A DNA stretch of 64,000 nt from Chitinophaga vietnamensis. GTDB lineage: Bacteria; Bacteroidota; Bacteroidia; Chitinophagales; Chitinophagaceae. Location of the stretch: positions 124,001 through 188,000 of the forward strand of contig NZ_CABHMS010000008.1 in the NCBI RefSeq assembly GCF_902167635.1, written 5' to 3'. Positions 7,865-16,116 of the stretch are shown in pieces. The notes beneath the pieces are model-generated. The model did no database searches, was not told the origin of the DNA, and saw only the letters and a list, made by a program, of their open reading frames with translations. The position numbers were made by a program, and so were the translations under genes. How positions within the stretch are numbered: position 1 is the stretch's first letter; the number at the start of each line of letters is the position of its first letter.

Positions 7865-9892
7865 TTACAGTGTTTCTTTCAGCCAGCTGAAAAACTCACG
7901 TTGCCATACCAGTGCGTTTTGTGGTTTCAGCACCCAGTGGTTCTCTTCCGGGAAGTAGAGCAGTTTGCTCTTGATACCTTTCAGCTGCGCCAGCTGGAAG
8001 GCCTGTAAGCCTTGCTCGATGGGCACTCTGAAGTCGATGCCGCCCTGTATGATGAGGATGGGCGTATTCCATTTGTTGGCGTGTTCGCTCGGGTTGAACT
8101 GCGTATAGGTGTTCACGTTAGCCTTGTCCCAATAAGCGCCGAGGTCCCAGTTGGCGAACCATAGTTCTTCCGTGGTGCCATACCAGCTTTTCAGATCGAA
8201 GAGGCCATCGTGTGCCACGAAGGTTTTGAAGCGGTTTTCGTGAACGCCGGCGAGCATGTATACAGAATAGCCGCCGTAGCTGGCGCCGATCGCGCCAAGG
8301 CGTTTTTTGTCTACATAGCTTTCTTTGCTCACGTCGTCGATCGCGCTCAGGTAGTCGCGGATTGGCTGGCCGCCCCAGTCTTTACTGATAGCAGCGTTCC
8401 ATTGCACGCCATGACCGGGCATCCCTCTTCTGTTAGGCGCCACCACGATGTAGCCCTGGGAGGCCATCAGCTGGAAGTTCCAGCGGTAGGAATAGAATTG
8501 TGACAGTGCAGATTGCGGGCCGCCCTGGCAGTATAGCAAGGTGGGATATTTTTGTGCGGGATCAAAGCCTGGAGGGAAGATCACCCATACGAGCATCTGT
8601 TTACCATCGGTCGTTTTCACCCAGCGTTTTTCCACTTTGCAGCTGCCGATCTTGTCGTAGATATTTTTGTTGACGCTGGTCAGCGCTTCCACATCGCCTT
8701 TCGCGAGATCAACGGTGAACACTTCTGCGGCGTGGTTCATATCGGTGCGGGTTACCACGAGCTTGTTGCCACTCTGCGCGATGATGCCGTTGATATCGAA
8801 ATCGCCTTCTGTGATCTGGCGGATATGTTTTTCGTTCGTTTGCGCTACTTCTTTTGCCAGGTTGATCTCCATGAGTTGTTCGGTGCCTTTGATCACGGCG
8901 AGGAAGAAGATCTTTTTGCTATCGCTGCTGAAGCGCGCTGCATTGGCGGTGCCGTCCCAACCCTTGGTGATATTGGTTTTGACGCCGGTGCTGCGATCGA
9001 GGATGATCACATCGTTCTTGTCGGCCTCATAGCCATCGTGGGCCATGCTGAGCCACACGAGGTATTTGCCGTCGGGGCTGAATACCGGCTGCACATCGTA
9101 GCCCATCATGCCTTCGGAGAGGTTGCGGGTAGTTTTGGCCGTGAGGTCGTATTCGTAAATATCGGTGTTGGTGCTGATCGCATAATCTTTGCCGTATTTT
9201 TTCTTACATACGTAGATGATGCTTTTACTATCCACGCTCCAGATAGCGTCTTCCGGGCCACCAGAGGGCATTTGCGGGCAGTCGTATGGTTCGCCTGCCA
9301 TGATGTCTACCGGTGTGCCTACTTCGCCATTATTGTAGGTGGCGTAGAATACATGGGAGAAATTACCATCTTCCCAGGCATCCCAGTGGCGGTAGTTGAG
9401 GTTATCATAGATCTGTACATTTGATTTGGCAAGATCGGGATAATGGTCTTTACCGTTGATCTTTTTCACTTTCACCTCTTTGGTGAAGAGGATAAATTTA
9501 CCGTCCGGAGAGAGGCGGATGTTATCCATCCCTCCTTCTACATTCGTTTTCTGTATTGGGTTGGAGCCGTCGGTGTTCATCTCCCACCACTGGCCTTTGA
9601 GGGAATAGCCGATCTTGTTGTTAGGCAATATGGCTACATCGTTTTCTGCGCCTGGTGTTTGGGTAAGTTGCTTTGGCGTGCCGCCGGTGATGGGGATGGC
9701 AAAGAGATTTTTCTCGCTTTTATTATCTGCAACATTTACCTGAGAAACGCCGTAGATAACGGTTTTGCCGTCTGCGCTCACCGCTTCTCCGCTTACGCGG
9801 CCTAACTGCCATAGCAGTTCGGGCGTCATCCTGTCCTGGGCTGATACCATAGTTGAAATGAATAGTCCTGTCAATAAAAGAGGTTTATACAT
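7865..9892 (-). CDS. S9 family prolyl oligopeptidase-like peptidase, secreted
   Basis: 675 residues from the ATG at 9892. This start gives a clean signal peptide (MYKPLLLTGLFISTMVSAQ); the longer open frame upstream is rejected because it runs into hflX. Residues ~25-410 form a WD40/TolB-like beta propeller with repeated SPDGKxxxW motifs (for example FSPDGKYLVWL). The C-terminal alpha/beta hydrolase domain has nucleophile Ser in GASYGGYS, Asp in IIQGGIDFRVP and His in PEENHWVLKP. The family releases dipeptides or acyl amino acids from peptides. The signal peptide indicates a periplasmic role in peptide scavenging. It is divergent from hflX, with 123 bp between the two starts, and monocistronic. 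Confidence 0.92.
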   Translation of the reverse strand: MYKPLLLTGLFISTMVSAQDRMTPELLWQLGRVSGEAVSADGKTVIYGVSQVNVADNKSEKNLFAIPITGGTPKQLTQTPGAENDVAILPNNKIGYSLKGQWWEMNTDGSNPIQKTNVEGGMDNIRLSPDGKFILFTKEVKVKKINGKDHYPDLAKSNVQIYDNLNYRHWDAWEDGNFSHVFYATYNNGEVGTPVDIMAGEPYDCPQMPSGGPEDAIWSVDSKSIIYVCKKKYGKDYAISTNTDIYEYDLTAKTTRNLSEGMMGYDVQPVFSPDGKYLVWLSMAHDGYEADKNDVIILDRSTGVKTNITKGWDGTANAARFSSDSKKIFFLAVIKGTEQLMEINLAKEVAQTNEKHIRQITEGDFDINGIIAQSGNKLVVTRTDMNHAAEVFTVDLAKGDVEALTSVNKNIYDKIGSCKVEKRWVKTTDGKQMLVWVIFPPGFDPAQKYPTLLYCQGGPQSALSQFYSYRWNFQLMASQGYIVVAPNRRGMPGHGVQWNAAISKDWGGQPIRDYLSAIDDVSKESYVDKKRLGAIGASYGGYSVYMLAGVHENRFKTFVAHDGLFDLKSWYGTTEELWFANWDLGAYWDKANVNTYTQFNPSEHANKWNTPILIIQGGIDFRVPIEQGLQAFQLAQLKGIKSKLLYFPEENHWVLKPQNALVWQREFFSWLKETL

Positions 9893-9988
9893 GATGTGAA
9901 GGTGTTGTTTTGGATCGCGTAAATGTAGGTAGTTTCCCGCAAAGTCCGTAAAGTAAGCGAAGGGGCGCTTTCCGAGAAAAATTTCAAG

Positions 9989-9996
9989 TATTTTTG
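9989..9996 (+). promoter_or_regulatory. -7 box of the hflX promoter
   Basis: TATTTTTG fits TAnnTTTG exactly and ends 19 bp before the TTG start of hflX, implying a very short 5' leader. No good TTG box is seen about 20 bp upstream, so the assignment is tentative. Confidence 0.45.
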
Positions 9997-10015
9997 CAGG
10001 AAATTCTGAAATACT

Positions 10016-11206
10016 TTGATTGAGAAAAAACAAGCGGTACAAAAAGAAGAACGGGCAGTGATCGTAGGTGTGATCACGAAAGACCAGTCTGAGCGCCAGG
10101 TACAGGAGTTCCTGGACGAGCTGGTGTTCCTGGCTGAAACAGCCGGCGCCCAGACCGTAAAACGCTTTACCCAGAAGCTGTCGCACCCCGACAGAGCCAC
10201 CTTTGTGGGCAAGGGCAAGCTGGAAGAAATACATCAGTTTATAACGGGCAGAGATATATCAATCGTCATATTCGATGATGAGCTGACCGGCTCACAGATC
10301 GCCAATATTGAAAAGGTGCTGAAAGTGAAAGTGATCGACCGCAGTGACCTTATCCTGGACATCTTCGCCCGGCGCGCCCGCACGGCACAGGCCAAAGTGC
10401 AGGTGGAACTGGCGCAATACCAGTACATCCTGCCAAGGCTGCGTGGTATGTGGAGCCACCTGGAACGCCAGGGAGGCGGTATCGGCAGCAGGGGCCCCGG
10501 TGAAACAGAAATTGAAACGGACCGTCGTATCGTTAAAGACAAGATCGCCTTGCTGCGCAAGCGTTTGGGCGAGATCGACAAACAGGCGCTCACACAACGC
10601 AAGGAACGCGGTGAGTTTATCCGTGTAGCGCTCGTTGGTTATACCAACGTGGGCAAAAGCACGCTGATGAACCTTCTCAGCAAAAGCGAGGTTTTTGCAG
10701 AAAATAAACTCTTCGCCACGCTGGATACCACCACCCGCAAAGTGGTGTTTGACCAGACACCTTTCCTCCTCAGCGATACAGTAGGGTTTATCCGCAAACT
10801 GCCGCACCACCTGGTGGAGAGCTTCAAATCCACGCTGGACGAGGTGCGCGAGAGCGATATCCTCATGCATGTGGTGGACATCTCCCATCCGCAGTACGAA
10901 GAACAGATCGAAGTGGTGAACCGCACCCTGCAAGAACTGAAAGCCTTCGAAAAGCCCACCATCATGATCTTTAACAAGATGGACCTTTACGAAGCCAATA
11001 CCTTCGATAAATGGCTGGAAGAGGATGTGAAAGAAGATATCCTCAAACAGCTGAAAGAAAGCTGGGAGGTTAAAACCAACGGCAACTGTGTATTTGTCTC
11101 CGCCCTGGAGAAAAGAAATATCGAGGAGCTGCGCAAAACCATTATGGACAAGGTTTCACAGCTGTACCGGGAACGTTATCCTTATAAAACGGAATTTTTC
11201 TACTGA
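10016..11206 (+). CDS. hflX: GTPase HflX
   Basis: 396 residues. The N-terminal HflX domain (about 1-190) has the signature GGIGSRGPGETEIETDRR followed by a coiled linker (KIALLRKRLGEIDKQ). The G domain has G1 GYTNVGKST, G3 DTVGFIRKLPHHL, G4 NKMD and G5 VSALEK. HflX binds the 50S subunit, splits stalled or hibernating ribosomes, and is linked to heat and antibiotic stress. The start is a TTG at 10016; no ATG gives a complete N-terminal domain. The stop overlaps the ATG of the Rieske gene by one base (TGATG), so the two genes are translationally coupled. Confidence 0.95.
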   Translation: MIEKKQAVQKEERAVIVGVITKDQSERQVQEFLDELVFLAETAGAQTVKRFTQKLSHPDRATFVGKGKLEEIHQFITGRDISIVIFDDELTGSQIANIEKVLKVKVIDRSDLILDIFARRARTAQAKVQVELAQYQYILPRLRGMWSHLERQGGGIGSRGPGETEIETDRRIVKDKIALLRKRLGEIDKQALTQRKERGEFIRVALVGYTNVGKSTLMNLLSKSEVFAENKLFATLDTTTRKVVFDQTPFLLSDTVGFIRKLPHHLVESFKSTLDEVRESDILMHVVDISHPQYEEQIEVVNRTLQELKAFEKPTIMIFNKMDLYEANTFDKWLEEDVKEDILKQLKESWEVKTNGNCVFVSALEKRNIEELRKTIMDKVSQLYRERYPYKTEFFY

Positions 11207-11547
11207 TGGCCAAAAGATATTCGTGGTATAAACTCGATGAGGGCAGTTTACCTGTCGGCGAAACAGATATCCATGTACTGGAAATAAATGGTAAGATGAT
11301 CTGCTGCACCCGTTTTCAGGGGCAGCTCTTCGCTTTCGCCTACAAATGCCCGCATGCCAGCGGCATTATGGCCGATGGCTTCGTGGACAATGATGGTAAC
11401 ATCGTATGCCCGGTACATCGCTACCGCTTCAGCATCAAAAACGGGCATAACACCACCGGCGAAGGATATCATCTGAAGACATATCCAATAGAACAAAGGG
11501 AAGATGGCTACTATCTTGGCCTAGAGAAGACAGGCTGGTTCTGGTAG
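11206..11547 (+). CDS. Small Rieske [2Fe-2S] protein
   Basis: 113 residues, essentially a single Rieske domain. The cluster ligands are visible as C-P-H (YKCPHASG, about 46-53) and C-P-V-H (IVCPVHRYRFS, about 67-77), a CxH…CxxH arrangement. There is no signal peptide or transmembrane segment, so it is a soluble cytoplasmic ferredoxin-like protein, perhaps an electron donor to an oxygenase or nitrite-reductase small-subunit-like factor. No partner oxygenase is adjacent. The one-base overlap with hflX makes co-translation likely, but a functional link is not established. Confidence 0.9.
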   Translation: MAKRYSWYKLDEGSLPVGETDIHVLEINGKMICCTRFQGQLFAFAYKCPHASGIMADGFVDNDGNIVCPVHRYRFSIKNGHNTTGEGYHLKTYPIEQREDGYYLGLEKTGWFW

Positions 11548-11596
11548 GAATTATTTTTGTGTTAAGAGTAGCGTGTATTGTTGAAGTAACCGGCAG

Positions 11597-13261
11597 ATGC
11601 CAGTAAATTTCGCTATGCTAATTACACCTACACGTAAGTTTACACTGAATGAAAACCAGGTCTGGCTGCTGATCACGGCGATGGTGGTGCTGTTGCAGTT
11701 CAGCGCCCTGTGGGTACCCATCCTGGAGCCCGATGGCGCGCTCTATGCCGGGATATCCAAGCAGATGGTGCTCCGTCATGATTATTGGAATCTCTATGCG
11801 GATGGCCGCGACTGGCTCGATAAACCCCACTTCCCTTTCTGGATGGTGGCGCTTAGTTTCAATATCTTCGGCATTCATACCTGGTCGTACAAGCTGCCCG
11901 CTATATTGTTTTCATTGATGGGCGCCTGGTATACTTATCGTTTTGCTTTATCTCTTTATAATGAGCAGGTAGCCCGCTGGGCGGTATGTATCCTGCTTAC
12001 CGCCGAACACCTGGTGATCTCCAACAACGACGTACGCGCAGAACCATACCTGACGGGGCTTATCATCGCTGCTGTTTATTTTTTTTATCAGAAGAAGATA
12101 TTGCCCGGCGCCATCTTCGCCGCTTGTGCCGTGATGACGAAAGGCCCTTTTGCGCTGGTGCCCATCGGTGCGGCCATCGGCGGCCAGCTGCTCTTTACCC
12201 GTAACTGGCGCGAACTGCTGCACTGGCGATGGCTGCTGGCAGCAGTGCTCATCGCATTGTTCATCACACCGGAACTGTATGCATTATACCATCAGTTTGA
12301 CCAACACCCGGAGAAAATAGTTTTCGGTCGTACCGGCGTTTCCGGTCTGCGCTTTTTCTTCTGGGACAGCCAGTTTGGCCGGTTCATGAACACCGGTCCT
12401 ATCAAAGGTGCGGGCGATCCTTTTTTCTTTTTTCACACCTTGCTGTGGGCTTTCCTGCCATGGTCAATCATGCTCTATGCTGCTGTGATCCTGTTCATCA
12501 GGCGATGGAAGCAACAAACGGAATATTACTGCATATGCGGCGCCCTGGCCACTTTCCTGCTGTTTTCATTATCGAAGTTCCAGCTGCCGCATTACCTGAA
12601 TATCATCTTCCCTTTCTTTGCCATCCTCACCGCAAATTATATCCTCTCGCAGCAAAGCGAGCGCTGGATGAAGTTTTTCCGCACTACGCAATATACCATT
12701 ATCATCCTCATCGCCATACTGGGCACGGTGATAGACCTGCTGTACAAGCCCGCCATGCACTATGCCTGGCTCATACCCGCCGGCGCCCTGATACTGTTGT
12801 ATGTGCTGCTGCATAACTGGCTCGACAAATCTACCAAGGCGGCTGTATTTTACCGCACCATCGCTATCAGCATCCTGTTGAACCTTTACCTGAATACCAT
12901 CCTGTATCCCGATATGATGCGCTACCAGAGCGGCAGTGAAGCTGCCCGCTATGCCAATGCATCGTTACCCGGAACCACGGTAGCCCTGTACGGCGATAAC
13001 AGCTACGCTTTCGATTTCTATCTCCATGCGCCGGTAGCGCGTTACGATAGCACTACGATCCTGCCCGCGTTGGCGGCATCGCCGAAGGTGTTGTTCGCCA
13101 CTCCGCAGGCGGTGGCATCGCTACAGCAAAAAGGCTTCACCTGCGAGGTGATACAATCCTTTCCCCATTTCAGGGTGAGCAAACTGGATCTGCCCTTTGT
13201 GCGAAAAGCCACCAGGGTCAGCACTTTGGAGGAGCGGGAGCTGGTGAGGGTGAGAAAATGA
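11597..13261 (+). CDS. ArnT-like glycosyltransferase, GT39/PMT family membrane protein
   Basis: 554 residues with about 11-13 hydrophobic helices. The N-terminal region has the family motif of an acidic residue in the first extracytoplasmic loop (PILEPDGALYAGISKQM, about 39-55) and the later DWLDKPHFPFW, both typical of ArnT/PMT-type lipid-linked-sugar transferases (compare DEPxYA and KPPL in ArnT). It would transfer a sugar from an undecaprenyl-phosphate donor to a lipid or protein at the periplasmic face. The C-terminal ~100 residues form a soluble domain. It starts 49 bp after the Rieske gene. The acceptor cannot be told from context. Confidence 0.82.
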   Translation: MPVNFAMLITPTRKFTLNENQVWLLITAMVVLLQFSALWVPILEPDGALYAGISKQMVLRHDYWNLYADGRDWLDKPHFPFWMVALSFNIFGIHTWSYKLPAILFSLMGAWYTYRFALSLYNEQVARWAVCILLTAEHLVISNNDVRAEPYLTGLIIAAVYFFYQKKILPGAIFAACAVMTKGPFALVPIGAAIGGQLLFTRNWRELLHWRWLLAAVLIALFITPELYALYHQFDQHPEKIVFGRTGVSGLRFFFWDSQFGRFMNTGPIKGAGDPFFFFHTLLWAFLPWSIMLYAAVILFIRRWKQQTEYYCICGALATFLLFSLSKFQLPHYLNIIFPFFAILTANYILSQQSERWMKFFRTTQYTIIILIAILGTVIDLLYKPAMHYAWLIPAGALILLYVLLHNWLDKSTKAAVFYRTIAISILLNLYLNTILYPDMMRYQSGSEAARYANASLPGTTVALYGDNSYAFDFYLHAPVARYDSTTILPALAASPKVLFATPQAVASLQQKGFTCEVIQSFPHFRVSKLDLPFVRKATRVSTLEERELVRVRK

Positions 13262-13345
13262 TTTTTTATCATCAATCTGAAACCCTTTGTGGTGGCTACT
13301 TTTTCTTATCTCCCGAAAAAAATTTCAAAAAAAATGAAATAAGAT

Positions 13346-13375
13346 TTTGCAAAAATGAAAATTTACCTATTTTTG
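13346..13375 (+). promoter_or_regulatory. Promoter of tRNA-Asn
   Basis: TTTG (13346-13349), 18 bp, then TATTTTTG (13368-13375) is an almost ideal Bacteroidota promoter. The tRNA begins 34 bp after the -7 box. Confidence 0.7.
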
Positions 13376-13409
13376 CAATCCCAAATCGCACAAACGATAC
13401 GGGAAACAC

Positions 13410-13483
13410 TCCTCCTTAGCTCAGTTGGTTAGAGCATCTGACTGTTAATCAGAGGGTCGCTGGTTCAAGTCCAGCAGGGGGAG
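13410..13483 (+). tRNA. tRNA-Asn (anticodon GTT)
   Basis: A full cloverleaf of 74 nt. The acceptor TCCTCCT pairs with AGGGGGA, the D-stem is GCTC/GAGC, the anticodon stem is TCTGA/TCAGA with loop CTGTTAA (anticodon GTT), the T-stem is GCTGG/CCAGC with loop TTCAAGT, and the discriminator is G. The 3' CCA is not encoded. Confidence 0.97.
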
Positions 13484-13493
13484 CAAAACATTG

Positions 13494-13520
13494 AAGGCTT
13501 GCAGTAATGCAGGCCTTTTT
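13494..13520 (+). terminator. Terminator after tRNA-Asn
   Basis: A 10-bp stem with one G-U pair (13494-13503 with 13508-13517), loop GTAA, is followed by T residues. It ends the tRNA transcript 20 bp before the next ATG. Confidence 0.8.
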
Positions 13521-13540
13521 ATTTTATAGTTTGCTATACC

Positions 13541-14140
13541 ATGAAGAAAATAATACTGTTACTGTTGCTGGCTGCGGGCCTCATTAATGCCTATGCACAA
13601 ACTGGTGATCCCACTATTGTAACCAGTATTAAGGAAAATACCACTGAACGGCAGATTAAAAAGTTGTTGATACTTTCAGCAGGACCCATGTCCAGCAGAA
13701 AGATAGCGCAGGATGTGAAATATGCGCTTGACAAGGAGCTTAAAAACGAAGCGTTCTCTTCTTCGCTAATGTATCTGGGAGATGTGAGCCACGTCACTGA
13801 TGAGAATATTCGAATAGCATCCAGGATGTATCCACATGATGCTATATTAGTGATTGCGCCGGAATTTGTGGCCGACTCCACGAAAGATTACGTACACCGC
13901 ACATTGGCTTATAACATCTTTTTAAGAGACTATGGTCGCCCCGCCAAAAAGAAAGGAACGAAAGAGTTTACCAATCAGCTTTCTATTTTTAGCCTGCTGG
14001 ATGATACCAACCTCACAGAACCATACTGGGCGGCGCAGATAGCGATATCGACCAACTTGGGGTCCGATAAGTATTTCAATCATCTGGTGAAAATGTTGAA
14101 AGAGACGTGGTATTCACAGATGATTAGTTTGGGGAGTTAA
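13541..14140 (+). CDS. Secreted protein of unknown function
   Basis: 199 residues. A strong signal peptide (MKKIILLLLLAAGLINAYAQ, cleavage after AYA or AQ) is followed by a mixed alpha/beta chain that I do not recognise. The segment KLLILSAGPMSSRKIAQDVKYALDKEL and later DAILVIAPEFVADS look like a Rossmann-like or OMPdecase-like alternation, which would suit a small periplasmic alpha/beta protein related to GTP-cyclohydrolase-like or lipoprotein families; this is weak. It stands alone between the tRNA-Asn terminator and the CRISPR array and has no link to cas genes on strand or spacing. The sequence from its stop to the degenerate CRISPR repeat (14141-14235) shows nothing clear. Confidence 0.7.
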   Translation: MKKIILLLLLAAGLINAYAQTGDPTIVTSIKENTTERQIKKLLILSAGPMSSRKIAQDVKYALDKELKNEAFSSSLMYLGDVSHVTDENIRIASRMYPHDAILVIAPEFVADSTKDYVHRTLAYNIFLRDYGRPAKKKGTKEFTNQLSIFSLLDDTNLTEPYWAAQIAISTNLGSDKYFNHLVKMLKETWYSQMISLGS

Positions 14141-14235
14141 GAGGTTTTTATAGATAGGCTGTTGTATACTGTAGAGGGTTCAAGGCATGTAATAAATATG
14201 GTTTAGGGTAGGTTATCGCTTTGCCCTGTTCTGTG

Positions 14236-14282
14236 TATATCTATTGTTGGTGATCTTTGCATTAACCTTGGTTTCGAACAAC
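14236..14282 (+). repeat. Degenerate terminal CRISPR repeat
   Basis: This 47-bp stretch aligns end to end with the CRISPR repeat. Its 3' half is well conserved (TTTGCATTAACCTTGG…GAACAAC against TTTACATTACCTTTGG…AAACAAC) and the 5' half is mostly lost. It is followed by exactly 31 bp before the first intact repeat, the normal spacer size. It marks one end of the array, on the transcription-upstream side if the array runs on the plus strand. Its -7 box has decayed to TAACCTTG. Confidence 0.75.
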
Positions 14283-14313
14283 TTTGCTGGATATGGATAT
14301 CTGGCTGCCGCCT

Positions 14314-15663
14314 GTTGTGAATTGCTTTCAAACTTTACATTACCTTTGGTTCCAAACAACTAGATGTGCCATTGTGCTACGAAGATAGCTGTTGTGAATT
14401 GCTTTCAAACTTTACATTACCTTTGGTTCCAAACAACGAAGACCATCAAGTTTCACGCAAGCGACAGTTGTGAATTGCTTTCAAACTTTACATTACCTTT
14501 GGTTCCAAACAACTGTATTAGTTTATAAGGCCTAACTGTATAATGTTGTGAATTGCTTTCAAACTTTACATTACCTTTGGTTCCAAACAACAAAATTGAG
14601 CGGCTGGTGGCCCCTCTTGAAGTTGTGAATTGCTTTCAAACTTTACATTACCTTTGGTTCCAAACAACAGTAAAAATAACTCAAATTAAGCATATGCTGT
14701 TGTGAATTGCTTTCAAACTTTACATTACCTTTGGTTCCAAACAACCCAATAGAGGGTACCAGTAGTCTCCAGGTGTTGTGAATTGCTTTCAAACTTTACA
14801 TTACCTTTGGTTCCAAACAACCTCGCAATTGGATTCCCGCCGCCCACGCATGTTGTGAATTGCTTTCAAACTTTACATTACCTTTGGTTCCAAACAACTT
14901 CTTAATGCTAATGACATTTTATCGCTTGTTGTGAATTGCTTTCAAACTTTACATTACCTTTGGTTCCAAACAACGTTTATGAGTATTGTTTCTTTATCTA
15001 TTAGTTGTGAATTGCTTTCAAACTTTACATTACCTTTGGTTCCAAACAACTGAACTTCGGAATAAGTATCTGCCCTGAACGTTGTGAATTGCTTTCAAAC
15101 TTTACATTACCTTTGGTTCCAAACAACGAGCTTCATACACATTACGAAAACCATGTAGTTGTGAATTGCTTTCAAACTTTACATTACCTTTGGTTCCAAA
15201 CAACTGAACTTCGGAATAAGTATCTGCCCTGAACGTTGTGAATTGCTTTCAAACTTTACATTACCTTTGGTTCCAAACAACGAGCTTCATACACATTACG
15301 AAAACCATGTAGTTGTGAATTGCTTTCAAACTTTACATTACCTTTGGTTCCAAACAACAAAGCTCTGCAGGCTTCACACCAAGATAAGTTGTGAATTGCT
15401 TTCAAACTTTACATTACCTTTGGTTCCAAACAACGATGAATTGATCATCTACCATAGGGGCAAGTTGTGAATTGCTTTCAAACTTTACATTACCTTTGGT
15501 TCCAAACAACGGTGATATCGATCACACCGATAGCCGGCGGTTGTGAATTGCTTTCAAACTTTACATTACCTTTGGTTCCAAACAACTAATATGGCACGTT
15601 CCAGCATTTCATCGTAGTTGTGAATTGCTTTCAAACTTTACATTACCTTTGGTTCCAAACAAC
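14314..15663 (+). CRISPR. CRISPR array, type II-C, 18 repeats and 17 spacers
   Basis: There are eighteen identical 47-bp repeats beginning GTTGTGAATTGCTTTC and ending GGTTCCAAACAAC, starting at 14314, 14391, 14467, 14545, 14622, 14699, 14775, 14852, 14928, 15004, 15081, 15158, 15235, 15312, 15388, 15464, 15540 and 15617. Spacers are 29-31 bp. Spacers 10 and 12 are identical, as are 11 and 13, so 15 are unique. The polarity is assigned to plus because the tracrRNA anti-repeat at 21386-21401 is complementary to repeat positions 2-17 in this orientation, where they follow the spacer as required for Cas9 guides. Repeat positions 28-35 read TACCTTTG, a perfect Bacteroidota -7 promoter element. Short ORFs that cross the array are not real. 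Confidence 0.99.
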
Positions 15664-15714
15664 TGACTTTTATGGAATGCCTGCCCGTAGAGGGTTTAGC
15701 CTCCGGAACAGCAT

Positions 15715-15743
15715 AAAAAAACGGGAGATCCTCCCGTTTTTTT
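15715..15743. terminator. Bidirectional terminator between array and cas2
   Basis: Seven A, CGGGAG, loop ATC, CTCCCG, seven T: a symmetric hairpin with a U-tract in both directions. It lies 34 bp from the cas2 stop and 51 bp from the last repeat. It would stop both the minus-strand cas operon and plus-strand array transcripts, supporting a convergent layout. The 15664-15714 segment between the last repeat and the terminator is where a leader-like adaptation site would be expected. Confidence 0.92.
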
Positions 15744-15776
15744 ATGGCTATAATCCGCAAAATTTTAATGTTGGTA

Positions 15777-16115
15777 TTAGAAGAGTTCCAGTTGTTGTAC
15801 AGGAGCAGGTGTACCCACCTGCTCCTGGCCATGAAATATTTCCATCATACCAAATTGTTTGTCAGTAATATTTAATATTCCAACATGACCTTTAGCAGGA
15901 AGGATTCTTTTGACCCGCTGAATATGTACTTCTGCATTTTCCCGGCTGCTACAATGGCGAAGATACATGCTGAACTGAAACATCGAGAACCCGTCCGCAA
16001 GAATGTTTTTACGGAATTTTGCATATATTCTTTTGTCCTGTATTGTTTCCGTAGGCAAATCAAACATTACAAGTACCCACATGACGCGATAGGCGTTTAA
16101 TCGTTCAAATTTCAT
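15777..16115 (-). CDS. cas2: CRISPR-associated endonuclease Cas2
   Basis: 112 residues, the usual size. It has the ferredoxin-like Cas2 fold with the metal-binding Asp19 in VLVMFDLPTET at the end of strand 1, followed by the conserved helix YAKFRKNILADGFSMFQFSMYLR. Cas2 bridges two Cas1 dimers in the spacer-integration complex; its own nuclease activity is not needed for that. It is the last gene of cas9-cas1-cas2, one base after the cas1 stop, and is followed by a strong terminator. Absence of csn2 and cas4 gives subtype II-C. Confidence 0.97.
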   Translation of the reverse strand: MKFERLNAYRVMWVLVMFDLPTETIQDKRIYAKFRKNILADGFSMFQFSMYLRHCSSRENAEVHIQRVKRILPAKGHVGILNITDKQFGMMEIFHGQEQVGTPAPVQQLELF

Positions 16116-16116
16116 A

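Noticed and set aside
8552-9424. 290-codon plus-strand frame
   Set aside because: It lies antisense to the S9 peptidase propeller and shows no family features.
9893-10234. N-terminal extension of the S9 peptidase
   Set aside because: It would overlap hflX by over 200 bp; the ATG at 9892 gives a clean signal peptide.
15243-15868. Short plus-strand frames in and after the array
   Set aside because: They translate the CRISPR repeat itself and run into the terminator; they are not genes.
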